Below, one piece after another: positions 34,779 to 47,967 of a stretch of 64,000 nt of DNA; within the stretch, counting starts at the first letter, position 1; every line of letters begins with the position of its first letter. Source of the DNA: Streptomyces roseicoloratus (GTDB lineage Bacteria; Actinomycetota; Actinomycetes; Streptomycetales; Streptomycetaceae); NCBI RefSeq assembly GCF_004117935.1, contig NZ_SDOY01000108.1, forward strand, positions 1-64,000. The letters run 5' to 3'. Position numbers and translations under genes: made by a program. The notes under the pieces were generated by a model that worked only from the letters and a program-made list of their open reading frames with translations, did no database searches and was not told the DNA's origin.

Positions 34779-35015
34779 GTCTAAGCCCCCAGGTTCTCGG
34801 CTGAGTTGACAGTAGCCCCCTGTCATAGGGCTGGCGACTATTCGCCAGGGTTCGCCAGGGTGCGCCCGATGTTCCGCCACCCGCGCCGCGGTGTCAGGTA
34901 GGAACGCGCCACCCCGCCCCATCGACCGGCCCTCATTTTCCCCAGGGTGCGGACCGTTCGGGCGGGCGGGGCGACGCACGCAACTCGTCGGCGCACGAAG
35001 GGATCTGTCTCCTCC

Positions 35016-36146
35016 ATGTACACAGCATCGTCCTCCGTGTCCGCCCCGCCCCGGCCGCTCCACCGCACCCTGCCGGCCGGCTCCGGACCGTACCTCGCGC
35101 CCGCCCCGGCCCAGGGAGCGGTGCGGCCGAGGCGCTGGGTGGGAAGCACCGTCCAGCCGCCCAGCGGGCGCATCGACCTGTCCGGCCCCCAGGGCGCGCA
35201 GCTGCGCAAGGCCATCGCGTCCGTCCACCGGATCTGCCCGGAGTTCAACCCGGTGCAGGTGCTGCGCCGGAGCGGTCGTTCCGTGCTGATCGTCGGGACG
35301 ACGGGCCGGACGACGGCGGTGGCGAAGTGTTTACTGGACCATTCCTCCGCGTGGGTCGAGCGGTTCAGGCATGAAATAGGGGCATACCGTGCGTTCGTCC
35401 GGAACCGGCCCCCGGTGCGCGTGCCGCGGCTCATCGCCGCGGACCCGGACAACTGCACGCTGGTCATCGAGCGGATGCCGGGGCGGGCGGCGGCGCTGGC
35501 GCGCCACCCCGTCGAGGCGCCGCCCCGCGCGGACGTGCGGGCAGCGCTGGGCGCGATCGCCCGGCTGAACGCCTGGCGGCCGCCGGCCGGGACGTTCGAC
35601 GCGCCACTCGACTACGGGACGCGGGTCGCCCGCTACCACGAGCTGGGGCTGTTCACCGACCGCGACCGGGACGACCTGCAGAAGCTGCTGCACGGCCTCG
35701 CGCACGCGGGTGGCCGCCAGGGCATGGGGCAGTTCTGTCACGGTGACGCCCTGCTCTCCAACATGCTGCTGTCGCCGACGGGTCCGGTGCTCGTCGACTG
35801 GGAGCACGCGGGCTGGTACCTGCCCGGGTACGACCTGGCGACGCTGTGGGCGGTGCTCGGTGACGCCCCGCTGGCGCGGCGGCAGATCAGCCAGCTGGCG
35901 CAGCAGGCGGGACCGGCCTCCAGGGACGCGTTCCTGGTGAACCTGATGATCGTGCTGACCCGGGAGATCCGCACGTACGAGACGGCCGTGCAGCGCACCA
36001 TCAAGGAGGCTCCGCCGGCCGGTTCGGTGCCGGTGCCCGCGGGTTCGGTCTCGCCGGGCGAGGAACAGCGGCTGCTGCTGCGGCGGTTGCACGACGACTG
36101 CGCGATGGCGCGGCGGGCCGTGCGCGCGGCGGTGGGAACCCGCTGA
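35016..36146 (+). CDS. Aminoglycoside-phosphotransferase-fold kinase with a TTA codon
   Basis: 376 residues; ATG at 35016. N-terminal 55 residues are Pro/Ser-rich. Kinase fold from about residue 60: [26 protein letters not shown] holds the ATP-site Lys and a partner Glu. [14 protein letters not shown] is the catalytic HGD...N loop (His near 242), and [21 protein letters not shown] gives the metal Asp (DWE rather than DFG) and the APH motif. Leu106 is encoded by TTA (35331-35333), the rare codon read by the BldA tRNA. Substrate unknown; antibiotic or metabolite phosphorylation is possible. Divergent from the NsdA-like gene. Confidence 0.85.
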   Translation: MYTASSSVSAPPRPLHRTLPAGSGPYLAPAPAQGAVRPRRWVGSTVQPPSGRIDLSGPQGAQLRKAIASVHRICPEFNPVQVLRRSGRSVLIVGTTGRTTAVAKCLLDHSSAWVERFRHEIGAYRAFVRNRPPVRVPRLIAADPDNCTLVIERMPGRAAALARHPVEAPPRADVRAALGAIARLNAWRPPAGTFDAPLDYGTRVARYHELGLFTDRDRDDLQKLLHGLAHAGGRQGMGQFCHGDALLSNMLLSPTGPVLVDWEHAGWYLPGYDLATLWAVLGDAPLARRQISQLAQQAGPASRDAFLVNLMIVLTREIRTYETAVQRTIKEAPPAGSVPVPAGSVSPGEEQRLLLRRLHDDCAMARRAVRAAVGTR

Positions 36147-36187
36147 GGGAGGGCCCGGGCCGGGACACACGGGTACGGGAGGAGGGC

Positions 36188-36226
36188 GCGCCGCGCCCCT
36201 GGTGACGACACGCCGGGGCGCGGCGC
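36188..36226. terminator. Hairpin terminator after the APH-like gene
   Basis: GCGCCGCGCCCC (36188-36199) pairs perfectly with GGGGCGCGGCGC (36215-36226), loop of 15 bases, 41 bases after the stop. Confidence 0.7.
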
Positions 36227-36440
36227 TTCCGTGTTCCGCGCCCGCCCCCGCATTGGTCCATGCCACTGACGCGCCGCAGGCGGGCGCACCACCCGCGCGA
36301 AACTCCTCTCCGGCCGCTCTGACGTGGGAAATCCGCCGTGTCGAGGGGTGATTGACGGATGGTCCGTGAGCCGCTACCCCTGTACGGGTTCGGTTGTGCA
36401 CGCCCCTGTTCCCGGTCCTCACCCGTCCCTGGAGGCTGCC

Positions 36441-38375
36441 TTGCTCCGTTCCGCGTCCCTCAGACGTGCCGCGCCCGCCGTCCTGCTCCTGCCGCTCCTG
36501 ACGGGGGTGCCGTCGGCCTCCGCCGGGGTGCCCGAACCCGGGTCGCTCCAGGAGCAGTTCACCGCGGCGGCCGAGCGGCACCGGGTTCCGCAGAGCGTGC
36601 TGCTCGCCGTGTCGTACCTGCAGTCGCGCTGGGACGGGCACGGCGGCGCGCCGAGCGTGACGGGCGGCTACGGTCCGATGCACCTGACGGACACGGTGAC
36701 GGCGCTGGCGGCGGCGCCGCACCACGCGAACGGTACGGAGGATCCGCGCGGCGACGACGCGCGGGCGCCGCGGCTCCCCGCCGGGCTCGCGCCGCCGACG
36801 GCGGAGGAGCTGCCCGCGCGGCTGCGGACGCTGGAGCGGGCGGCCGGGCTGACGGGCCGGTCCGCCGAGGAGCTGCGGACGGACCCGGCGGCGAACATCG
36901 AGGGGGGCGCGGCGCTGCTGGCCGAGGCCCAGCGCGCGGCGGGGCTGCCGGCGAGCACGGACCCGGCCGACTGGTACGGGGCGGTGGCGCGCTACTCGGG
37001 CGCGGACGACTCGGCCACGGCGGCGGCGTACGCGGACGACGTCTTCGACGTGATCCGCACCGGCGAGTCCCGGACCACGGACTCCGGGCAGCGGGTGACC
37101 CTGCCGGCCGATCCGGCGGTGGCACCGGACACCGGGCAGGTCGCCGCGCTCGGGCTGCGGGCGCCGCGCAGGGGCCCGGTGGAGTGCCCGCCGTCGGTGC
37201 CGTGCGAGTGGGTCCCGGCCCCGTACGAGGAGTTCGGGGACGGCGACTACGGCAACCACGACAAGGCGGACCGGCCGGTGTCGCAGTCGGTGGACTACAT
37301 CGTCGTCCATGACACCGAGGCGGACTGGAAGACGACGCTGGAACTGGTGCAGGACCCGACGTACGTGTCGTGGCAGTACTCGCTGCGGTCCTCGGACGGG
37401 CACGTGGCCCAGCATCTGGCGCTGAAGGACGTGGGCTGGCACGCGGGAAACTGGTTCGTGAACGCCAAGTCGGTGGGCCTGGAGCACGAGGGCTTCCTGA
37501 CCTCGCCGGACTCCTGGTACACGGAGGCGATGTACCGCTCGTCGGCGCGGCTCGTGCGTTACCTGGCGCAGCGGTTCGGCATCCCGCTGGACCGGCAGCA
37601 CGTCCTGGGCCACGACAACGTGCCGGGCACGACCGCGTCGACGATCAGGGGCATGCACACGGACCCGGGCCCGTACTGGGACTGGGCGCACTACTTCCGG
37701 CTCCTCGGCCGTCCGCTCGCGCCGAGCGCGGGCCCGGGCGCCGGGATGGTGACGATCCGCCCGGACTACGCCTCGCACCGGCCGGTGTACACGGGGTGCG
37801 CGGCGGCCGGGGAGGCGTGCGCGCCGCACGGGAGCGGTGCGGTGCGCCTGCACACCGCGCCGAGCGCCGACGCGCCGCTGGTGAAGGACATCGGACTGCG
37901 GCCGGACGGGCAGGACTCGACGACCGGGGTGAACGACACGGGTGCGCGGGCCTCGACCGGTCAGAGCTTCGCGGTCGCGGAGCGGCGGGGCGCGTGGACG
38001 GCGATCTGGTACCTCGGGCAGAAGGCGTGGTTCCACAATCCGAAGGAGGAGCCGACGGCGGTGAACGCGCGGGGGCTGCTGCTCACGCCGAAGGAGGGTG
38101 TGGCGTCGGTGCCGGTGTACGGGCGGGCGTATCCGGAGGCGTCGGCGTATCCGGCGGGGGTTCCGGTGCAGTCGGTGTCGCCGCTGCCGTACCGGCTGCT
38201 CGCGGGGCAGCGGTACGTCGTGGGCGGCCGTACTCCGGGCGAGTACCTCTACGCACCCACGTTCGATACATCGGTCCACCGGGTGGTCCGCGGCCTGGAG
38301 GAGTACTACGAGATCCAGTTCGGCCATCGGGTGGCCTTTGTGAAGGCCGCTGACGTGCGGGTTTCCCGGGGTTGA
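36441..38375 (+). CDS. Secreted N-acetylmuramoyl-L-alanine amidase with N-terminal lysozyme/transglycosylase-like domain
   Basis: 644 residues from a TTG at 36441 with GGAGG 5 bases upstream; it places a classical signal peptide (RSASLRRAAPAVLLLPLLTG) at the very start, unlike the longer frame. Residues about 35-220 resemble a soluble lytic transglycosylase/muramidase helical domain (HRVPQSVLLAVSYLQSRWDG, then GGYGPMHLTD). Residues about 275-435 are an Amidase_2 zinc amidase: YIVVHDTEAD (zinc His), GWHAGN, VGLEHEG, and DRQHVLGHDNVPGT (zinc His and nearby Asp). An SH3-like tail finishes the protein. It would cut the glycan-peptide bond of peptidoglycan. Confidence 0.87.
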   Translation: MLRSASLRRAAPAVLLLPLLTGVPSASAGVPEPGSLQEQFTAAAERHRVPQSVLLAVSYLQSRWDGHGGAPSVTGGYGPMHLTDTVTALAAAPHHANGTEDPRGDDARAPRLPAGLAPPTAEELPARLRTLERAAGLTGRSAEELRTDPAANIEGGAALLAEAQRAAGLPASTDPADWYGAVARYSGADDSATAAAYADDVFDVIRTGESRTTDSGQRVTLPADPAVAPDTGQVAALGLRAPRRGPVECPPSVPCEWVPAPYEEFGDGDYGNHDKADRPVSQSVDYIVVHDTEADWKTTLELVQDPTYVSWQYSLRSSDGHVAQHLALKDVGWHAGNWFVNAKSVGLEHEGFLTSPDSWYTEAMYRSSARLVRYLAQRFGIPLDRQHVLGHDNVPGTTASTIRGMHTDPGPYWDWAHYFRLLGRPLAPSAGPGAGMVTIRPDYASHRPVYTGCAAAGEACAPHGSGAVRLHTAPSADAPLVKDIGLRPDGQDSTTGVNDTGARASTGQSFAVAERRGAWTAIWYLGQKAWFHNPKEEPTAVNARGLLLTPKEGVASVPVYGRAYPEASAYPAGVPVQSVSPLPYRLLAGQRYVVGGRTPGEYLYAPTFDTSVHRVVRGLEEYYEIQFGHRVAFVKAADVRVSRG

Positions 38376-38498
38376 CGACGGGGCGGCGGAAACCTTTCGG
38401 TCGCCGGCGGTCCGTGGCGCGAGCCGCGGCCCGCCGGCGCCCGGTCGCGCTCGTATGACTATTCCGGTGTCCGCGTGGGACCGGGGTCCCCCGGGTAA

Positions 38499-40790
<2,292 letters not shown>

Positions 40791-40795
40791 GGGCG

Positions 40796-40830
40796 CCGGA
40801 GCCCGCCCCGGGACGCGGGGCGGGCTCCGG
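40796..40830. terminator. Strong hairpin between geosmin synthase and the S4 gene
   Basis: CCGGAGCCCGCCCC (40796-40809) pairs perfectly with GGGGCGGGCTCCGG (40817-40830). It serves convergent genes. Confidence 0.85.
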
Positions 40831-40859
40831 TGACGAGCTCGGGTGCGCGGGCGGCGGTC

Positions 40860-41228
40860 TCAGGGACGCAGGCCGCGCAGCTGGTCGAGCTCGCGGCGGT
40901 CGCGCTTGGTGGGGCGGCCGGCACCGCGGTCGCGGACCGCGATGACCACGGCCTCCTCGCGGGGCGGCGGGGGCGGGCTGTTGTCCACGTACGCCTCGGC
41001 GGCCACGGGCGGTCCGACGCGCTTGGTGAGCAGCTGCTTCACCTCGACGATCCGCTGACGGCCGCCGTGGAAGAGCCGCACCTCGTCGCCCGGCTTCACC
41101 GGCTGGGCGGGCTTGGCCCGCTCGCCGTTGACCTTGACGTGTCCGGCGCGGCAGGCCGCGGCGGCCTGGGAGCGGGTCTTGGTGAGCCGTACGGCCCAGA
41201 TCCAGCTGTCGACGCGCACGCTGCTCAT
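40860..41228 (-). CDS. S4-domain RNA-binding protein (Hsp15/HslR-like)
   Basis: 122 residues; ATG at 41228. S4 fold: VRVDSWIWAVRLTKTRSQAAAACRAGHVKVNGERAKPAQPVKPGDEV, the standard S4 pattern. A basic tail (RPTKRDRRELDQLRG) fits the Hsp15 family, which recycles stalled 50S subunits carrying tRNA. It is 17 bases downstream of the 166-residue gene, so the two are probably one operon. Confidence 0.88.
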   Translation of the reverse strand: MSSVRVDSWIWAVRLTKTRSQAAAACRAGHVKVNGERAKPAQPVKPGDEVRLFHGGRQRIVEVKQLLTKRVGPPVAAEAYVDNSPPPPPREEAVVIAVRDRGAGRPTKRDRRELDQLRGLRP

Positions 41229-41245
41229 CGGCCCCCGCCTCCCGG

Positions 41246-41746
41246 TCAGCCCTGCTGGAACAGCTCGGCGGGCAGCGGCTTCAGCAGCGCGTACAGGTCG
41301 TCGGTGATGGGCCGGTCCCAACTGGCGATGGTCACCAGGACGTTGTCGCTGCGGTCGAACTGCACGCAGGAGATCCGGCTCTCGGAGAGCTTCAGGCGGC
41401 GGACGATGAGCAGGTTGTCGCCCTGCATCACCGGCACGTCCTCGCGGTCGACGACCTCGACCGGCTCGTCGTTCTCCAGGGCCGCGAGCAGCTGGGCCAC
41501 CTCGAAGGGGACCTGCCCTTCGGCGAGCTCCCGCGCCGGGGAGCCCTCCGGGAGGTTTCCGATGATCATCGCGGGTCCCCGGCCGCCGAACAGGTCGTAG
41601 CGGAGGAACACGCCCTGGCAGCTGCCGTCGGGAGCCGGGAGCAGACCGGCGCCGAGATTGCCGGGCCAGTCCCCGGGGTCCATGGCCAGGACGTCGAAGT
41701 CCGGGCCCGCGGGTGTGGCGGCGCTGCGGCGGCGGAGGAAGGACAT
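41246..41746 (-). CDS. Conserved hypothetical protein upstream of the S4 gene
   Basis: 166 residues; ATG at 41746. Acidic, no signal peptide or membrane segment. Visible features: DFDVLAMDPGDWPGNLGAG near the start, a strand-rich middle, LIVRRLKLSESRISCVQFDRSDNVLVTIASWDRPITDDLYALLK at the end. I do not recognise a family. The tight 17-base spacing to the S4 gene suggests a shared translation-related or housekeeping context. Confidence 0.75.
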   Translation of the reverse strand: MSFLRRRSAATPAGPDFDVLAMDPGDWPGNLGAGLLPAPDGSCQGVFLRYDLFGGRGPAMIIGNLPEGSPARELAEGQVPFEVAQLLAALENDEPVEVVDREDVPVMQGDNLLIVRRLKLSESRISCVQFDRSDNVLVTIASWDRPITDDLYALLKPLPAELFQQG

Positions 41747-41797
41747 ACCGCCATGGTACGTGCCCCGGCGCGCGGTGCGGCGCGCCGGGGCCCGGGG

Positions 41798-44700
41798 TCA
41801 CGGGCCCGCGCCCTCCGGTCCGCGCAGGGCGCCGTCCAGGCCGGTCGGGTCGGTGCCGAGCTTGCGGTAGACGGCGGAGAGCAGGCGGGTGGCGGTGGCC
41901 CGGTCGACACCGAGGGCGGGGGCCGGGTCCTGGCCGCGGGCGGCGGCCTCGGCCGCGGCCCGCTCACGGGCGGTGAGCGAGTCGGTGCCGGCGGTCCTGA
42001 GCTCGCGGGGGCGCAGTCCGGCAGCGGCGAGCTCCGCCCGGGCGTCCTCGACGAGGCCGTCGGCGCCGCAGCTCTGGGCGGTCTCCAGGCCGCGGTAGAG
42101 GTGCTCGGCGGCCTCGTGGGTGCGGCCGGTGCGGCGCAGGGCGGTGCCGAGGGCGACGAGGGAGCGGGCCAGCTCGTAGGCGGCGGGCGAGCGGTCGAGC
42201 CAGTCGACGGACTCCTCCAGGAGCTTGACCCGGTCGCCGTCGGTCTCGCCGGAGACCTCGGCGGTGACGCGCAGCGCCTGCCCGATGACGGAGGGCGCGC
42301 CGTACTGGCGGGCGCGTTCCACGGCGGCGAGGGCGGTGGCGCGGGCCCGGTCGGGTGTTGCGCCGGCCTCGGCGAGGGCCAGGTGGAGCTGCCAGGGGCA
42401 CCACGCCGGATTGCGCATCCCGCGAGGGTCGAGGCGGCGGCCGACGGCGGCGAGCTCGGCGGCGGCGGCCTCGGCGCGGCCGGTGGCGAGGAGCAGTTCG
42501 GCGTGGACGGTCTGGGAGTCGGGGAAGGTGACGGCGGCCGGGAAGGGCTCGCCGAAGTCGTGGGTACGGGCGACCCGCGCGGCCTCCTCGGTGCGGCCCC
42601 GGGCGAGCAGCACCTCGATCATGACGCCCGCGGCGTACCACTGGGCGGGCGTGCGGGGACCGACGCGCTCGGCGAGCCGCAGGCCGGCGCGGACGAAGTC
42701 CTCGGCCTCGACGAGCCGGCCGCGGCGGTAGCGGATGTAGCCGAGCAGGGTGTACGCGAAGGAGAGGTGGCCGCCGCGCCAGCCCTGACGCTCGAACTCG
42801 GCGGTGCCGGCGGCGAAGAGCTCCTCCGCGCGGCCGGGCCGGTCGGCGTACAGGAAGGTGAGGGCCACCAGGACCGGGACCTCGAAGCCACGGCTCTCGT
42901 CGGCCCAGCTGAGGCCGCCGGCCAGGGCGCGCTCGGCGTGCGCGACGGCCTCGGCGGAGGGCTCGGCGCGCACGGTGGCGTCCCAGGCGCGCAGGCCGAT
43001 GATGTAGCGCTCGGTGAGGTCGCGGCCGGTGAGCCGGTCGGCGAGACGGGCGAGCCGCCGGGAGCGGGCGGGCGACTCGGGTTCGTCGGCGCGGAAGGCG
43101 TCCCACATGAACTTCTCGGCCTGCATGCGCAGTCGGCTGCGGGCGTCGGTGGTGAGCCGGGACTCGCGGCCGAGGAGTTCGGAGGCCTCGACGAGCCGGT
43201 CGCTGTGCGCGAGGACCTGGGAGAGCCGGTAGACGATGCCGTGGCGCAGGGCGGGGTCGGCGACCGGTTCCTCCAGGGCGGCGCGGAGGTGGTTGACGGT
43301 GGTGGCGGGCTCGGTGAGGAGCGAGGCGCAGCCGAGTTCGAAGAGGACGGCGGCGCGCTCGTCGTGGCCGGGCGGTTCGCGCAGGGCGCGGGCGAGGTAG
43401 CGGCGGGCGGTGTCGGGCGCTCCGGCCCGCAGCGTCTCGCGGGCGGCGGCGCGCAGGTTCCTGACGACCCACGGGTCGCCCTCGGGGTGGGTCTCGACGA
43501 GGTGCCGGGCGGCGGCGGTGGGGCCGAGGCCGGCGTCGACGACGCACCAGGCGGCCTGGCCGTGGAGGGCGACGCGGGTGGCGGCGGGGATGGCGTCGTA
43601 GACGGCGGTGGCGATGAGCGGGTGGACGAACTCGAGGGTGTCGGCCGCGTCGCCGGTGCCGTATCCCGGGGCCGCGTCCGTTCCGTCGGCCGCCACGTCG
43701 GGGCGGGGTGCGGCGAGGACGCGGGCCCGGCGCAGCCGGTCGGCGCCGCGGGCGACGTCCTCCGCGCCGAGTCCGGCGACGGCGCCGGCCAGCTGCGGGG
43801 AGATCTCGGTGCCGAGGACGGCGCAGGCCCAGGCGAGCCTGACGGTGGCGGTGCCGAGCCGTTCGATCTGGGCGATGAGCCCGCTGCCCTTGACGGCGGC
43901 GGCGAGGTCGCGCAGGGCGGGCGCGGCGTCGGCGGTGGGTTCGAGGCCGCGGTCGCGGATCCTGGCGGCGAGTTCGACGGCCTCGAAGGGGTTGCCGGAG
44001 GTGACGGTCCAGCACGCGCGGCAGAAGGCGTCGTCGGCGTGGGCACCGACCCGGTCGCGGACGAGGCGGGCGATGGCACCGGAGGTGAGGGGCTCCAGGC
44101 CGTGCGGGCGCCGGCCGGACCGGCGTCCGGTGAACTCCTCGCCGTCGGCGGGCAGTTCGTCGGGCCGGTAGGCGACGACGAGCAGCATCGGCAGTTCCTC
44201 GGCACGCGGCGAGAAGGCGGAGAGCCAGCCGAGGGACTCGGGGTCGGCCCAGTGGGCGTCGTCGAGGACGACGACGAGCGGCGCGCGGCGCACGGCGAGG
44301 TGGGTGAGGACCCAGTCGAGGCCGTCGCGCAGGCCCTGCGGGTCGGGCGGTGAGCCGTCGGCTGCGGTGCACAGGCCGAGCGCGGGACCGACGATGTCGT
44401 ACCAGTCACCGAGCCGTTCGCGCAGTTCGCCGCGGGAGACGCCGGCGAACTGCGGCTGGAGGAGCTGACGGGCGACGTGGAAGGCGACCCGCTGCTCCTG
44501 GTCGCCGCCGCGCGCGGACAGCACGGTGCAGCCCTTCGCGGCGGCGAGCCGGCGGATCTCGGCGAGCAGGGTGGTTTTCCCGAGTCCGGCGGGCGCGGCG
44601 AAGGCGAGGACGCCGCCGCGGCGCAGGGTGCGCCCGCCCGCGCCACTTGACGCGGTGCCGGCCGCGCCGCCCTGCACCAGCCGGAGGGCCGGAGCTCTGG

Positions 44701-45178
44701 TGGCGGGCCGCGGCGAGGGGACCCGGGCGTCCCGACCGGCGAGGTCGGCACGGCCGGCGAGGCCTGTACGGCCGGCGGGTTCGGCACGACCGGCGAGGTC
44801 CGTACGACCGGCCGAGTCCGTACGGCCGGCGAGGTCGCCACGGCCGGTCGGCCCTGGCCCTCCGGCGGGCAGGACCCCTCCGCGGCCCCCGGCGGCCTCG
44901 GTCGGCCGCGCGTCGGCCCCGGACCGCTGCTCGGCGGCTGCCCGCCCCTCGGTGGCTGCCCGCCCCTCGATGTCCGCCCGGCCTTGGACGTCCGCCCGGG
45001 ATGCGGGCTCCGTCCGGCCCGCGACCGCCGCGTCGGCGCCGGTCGCGTCGGCGCCCGCACCGGCACCCGCGCCGATGCCGACCAGGAGGTCCAACGCCTC
45101 CTCGGCCGCCGCGAGTTCGGCGTCGCGTTCGAAGAGCCCCAGGCCCCGTCCCTGGGGCCCGCCCTCGTGCACAGTCAT
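41798..45178 (-). CDS. Large LuxR-family regulator with AAA ATPase (LAL-type) and a repeat insertion
   Basis: 1126 residues; ATG at 45178. LFERDAELAAAEEALDLL starts the STAND-type ATPase, but Walker A (APAGLGKTTLL) comes only at about residue 195, because about 150 low-complexity residues containing degenerate RTDLAGR repeats intervene. Walker B is LVVVLDDAHWADPES. A long helical TPR-like region (about 560-1050) follows, then a LuxR-type HTH (LTARERAAAEAAARGQDPAPALGVDRATATRLLSAVYRKL). LAL regulators often control metabolite clusters in response to nucleotide and ligand. The recognition helix differs from consensus (DRATATRLLSAVYRKLG). The target is unknown. Confidence 0.88.
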   Translation of the reverse strand: MTVHEGGPQGRGLGLFERDAELAAAEEALDLLVGIGAGAGAGADATGADAAVAGRTEPASRADVQGRADIEGRAATEGRAAAEQRSGADARPTEAAGGRGGVLPAGGPGPTGRGDLAGRTDSAGRTDLAGRAEPAGRTGLAGRADLAGRDARVPSPRPATRAPALRLVQGGAAGTASSGAGGRTLRRGGVLAFAAPAGLGKTTLLAEIRRLAAAKGCTVLSARGGDQEQRVAFHVARQLLQPQFAGVSRGELRERLGDWYDIVGPALGLCTAADGSPPDPQGLRDGLDWVLTHLAVRRAPLVVVLDDAHWADPESLGWLSAFSPRAEELPMLLVVAYRPDELPADGEEFTGRRSGRRPHGLEPLTSGAIARLVRDRVGAHADDAFCRACWTVTSGNPFEAVELAARIRDRGLEPTADAAPALRDLAAAVKGSGLIAQIERLGTATVRLAWACAVLGTEISPQLAGAVAGLGAEDVARGADRLRRARVLAAPRPDVAADGTDAAPGYGTGDAADTLEFVHPLIATAVYDAIPAATRVALHGQAAWCVVDAGLGPTAAARHLVETHPEGDPWVVRNLRAAARETLRAGAPDTARRYLARALREPPGHDERAAVLFELGCASLLTEPATTVNHLRAALEEPVADPALRHGIVYRLSQVLAHSDRLVEASELLGRESRLTTDARSRLRMQAEKFMWDAFRADEPESPARSRRLARLADRLTGRDLTERYIIGLRAWDATVRAEPSAEAVAHAERALAGGLSWADESRGFEVPVLVALTFLYADRPGRAEELFAAGTAEFERQGWRGGHLSFAYTLLGYIRYRRGRLVEAEDFVRAGLRLAERVGPRTPAQWYAAGVMIEVLLARGRTEEAARVARTHDFGEPFPAAVTFPDSQTVHAELLLATGRAEAAAAELAAVGRRLDPRGMRNPAWCPWQLHLALAEAGATPDRARATALAAVERARQYGAPSVIGQALRVTAEVSGETDGDRVKLLEESVDWLDRSPAAYELARSLVALGTALRRTGRTHEAAEHLYRGLETAQSCGADGLVEDARAELAAAGLRPRELRTAGTDSLTARERAAAEAAARGQDPAPALGVDRATATRLLSAVYRKLGTDPTGLDGALRGPEGAGP
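44740..44880. repeat. Degenerate in-frame repeats encoding AGRTDLAGR
   Basis: CGGCCGGCGAGGTC-type units of about 15-21 bases occur six to seven times. They encode the Arg-Thr-Asp-Leu-Ala-Gly stretch inserted ahead of the Walker A of the LuxR regulator. Confidence 0.7.
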
Positions 45179-45356
45179 GGTCCACCCCACCCCGAGGGGG
45201 CGCACACCCGGCGCACAGGGGGTTGCGTCCGGGGTGAACACCCCACGAAAACCCCAGCGTACGCCGGGATGCGCCGCCGAGGAGGTCGATTGTGGCGGTT
45301 GTGTGAAAGGGGCCCGAAAGCGTCCGTCACCTGGTCCTCGGCGGCGCGTTCGCACC

Positions 45357-45623
45357 TCAGGTCAGGTCGAACTCGCCCTCGCGCGCGTTCACGACGAACG
45401 CCCGCCACTCCGCGGGCGTGAACACGACCGAGGGGCCTTCGGGACGACGGCCGTTGCGCATGGCGATGAAGCCCTCGACGAAGGCGATCTGGACGTCTCC
45501 CGCGCCCTGGCTGCCGGAGCGCCATTCGGCGCCCGTCAGGTCGAGGTCCGGCATGTCCTGCCCGGTGAGACCGTGCCGGCCGACGGTGCCGGTGATCGTG
45601 CTGGTCGTCGTCCTGTCCACCAC
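45357..45623 (-). CDS. DUF397 protein
   Basis: 88 residues; GTG at 45623 with AGGAG 7 bases upstream. It has the DUF397 signature: GAEWRSGSQGAGDVQIAFVEGFIAMRNGRRPEGPSVVFTPAEWRAFVVNAREGEFDLT. In streptomycetes these small proteins usually sit beside an XRE-type DNA-binding protein and work with it in development and antibiotic control, but no such partner is adjacent here. The nearest regulator is the LuxR giant 178 bases downstream. Confidence 0.9.
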   Translation of the reverse strand: MVDRTTTSTITGTVGRHGLTGQDMPDLDLTGAEWRSGSQGAGDVQIAFVEGFIAMRNGRRPEGPSVVFTPAEWRAFVVNAREGEFDLT

Positions 45624-45709
45624 GTCCGTGCTCCTCTCGCGTCCCCGCGTCACGCTCCGCGGCTGATCGGAGGCCCAGCGTAGCGACCCTTCCGGATCAC
45701 CGACACCCC

Positions 45710-46896
<1,187 letters not shown>

Positions 46897-46900
<4 letters not shown>

Positions 46901-47967
46901 CGGTGGTCTCCTTCCAGGACGGCGACCAGGTTCTGCTGGAGGCAGGGCCCGGAGGTGGCGTGGGCGAGGGCACGGTCGGAGGCGCCGCGGTGGATGCGGG
47001 CGGCGGCCTCGCCGAGCCGGATGAGGCCCGCGGCCATCACGGGGTTCGCGGCGAGCGCGCCGCCGGACGGGTTGACGCGGACGTCCGCGCCGAGGCGGAG
47101 TGCCTTGCGGAGCACGACCTCCTGCGAGGTGAAGGGCGCGTGCAGTTCGGCGGTGTCGACGGGCCGGGCGGCGTCCGGGTCGAAGGCTCCGGCGCGCCGG
47201 GCGGCGAGCCGCGTGGACGGCGAGTCGGTGAGGTCGCGCACCCCGAGGGAGTGGGCTTCGACGCGGTGGTCCATGCCGGTGATCCAGGCGGGCCTCGGGC
47301 ACAGTGCGCGGGCCCGGTCGCCGGCGGCGAGGATCACGGCGGCGGCGCCGTCGCCGACGGGCGGGCAGTCCCCGGTGCGCAGCGGCGCGACGACGTGGTC
47401 GCCCTGCGGGCGGGCGCCGGGCAGCTGGGCGTGCGGGTTGGCGGCGGCGTCCCGGCGGCTGCGGGCGGCGACGGCGGCGAGCGCGCGCTCGTCGGTGTCG
47501 CCGGCGTCGATCAGGGCCCGGGCCTGGAGCGCGGCGAGGGCGACGGAGTCGGGCCACAGCGGGGCCACGTAGTACGGGTCGAGCTGGCGGGTCAGCACGT
47601 CGCGCACGGAGCCGGGCGAGGACTTGCCGTACGCGTAGACGAGGGCGGTGTCGGCCTCGCCGGTGAGCAGTTTCACCCACGCCTCGTACAGCGCCCAGGC
47701 GCCGTCGGTCTCGACGTGGGACTCGGTGATGGGCGGCCAGGCACCGACGCCGTCGAGCGCCATGGTGAAGGAGAAGGCACGGCCGGCCAGGTAGTCGGAG
47801 GAGCCGGAGCAGGTGAAGCCGATGTCGGAGGCCCTGAGGCCGGCCTGTCGCAGCACGTCGTGGAGGACCGGCATCAGCATCTCGACCTCGGAGAGGTCGT
47901 CGGTGCGCCGGGCGTGGTCGGTCTGGGCGAAGGCGACGATGGCGACGTCCCTGCGTGCCGCGGTCAC
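46897..47967 (-). CDS. Second thiolase-fold enzyme (Ltp-like)
   Basis: 356 residues; GTG at 47967 (AAGGAGCTCCT), overlapping the OB-fold gene by 4 bases. Thiolase fold: VAIVAFAQTDHARRTDDLSEVEMLMPVLHDVL, FTCSGSSDYLAGRAFSFTMALD, HVETDGAWALYEAW, VGDGAAAVILAAGD and VNPSGGALAANPVMAAGLIRLGEAA. The diagnostic loop CSGSSDYL fits Ltp2-type steroid aldolases or a regulatory subunit rather than classical thiolases. Likely forms a heteromer with its neighbours. Confidence 0.83.

Noticed and set aside
35331..38327. A 998-codon minus-strand open frame across the amidase and APH-like genes
   Set aside because: Arg/His/Pro-rich without any domain; the plus-strand frames show clear kinase and amidase motifs and good starts.
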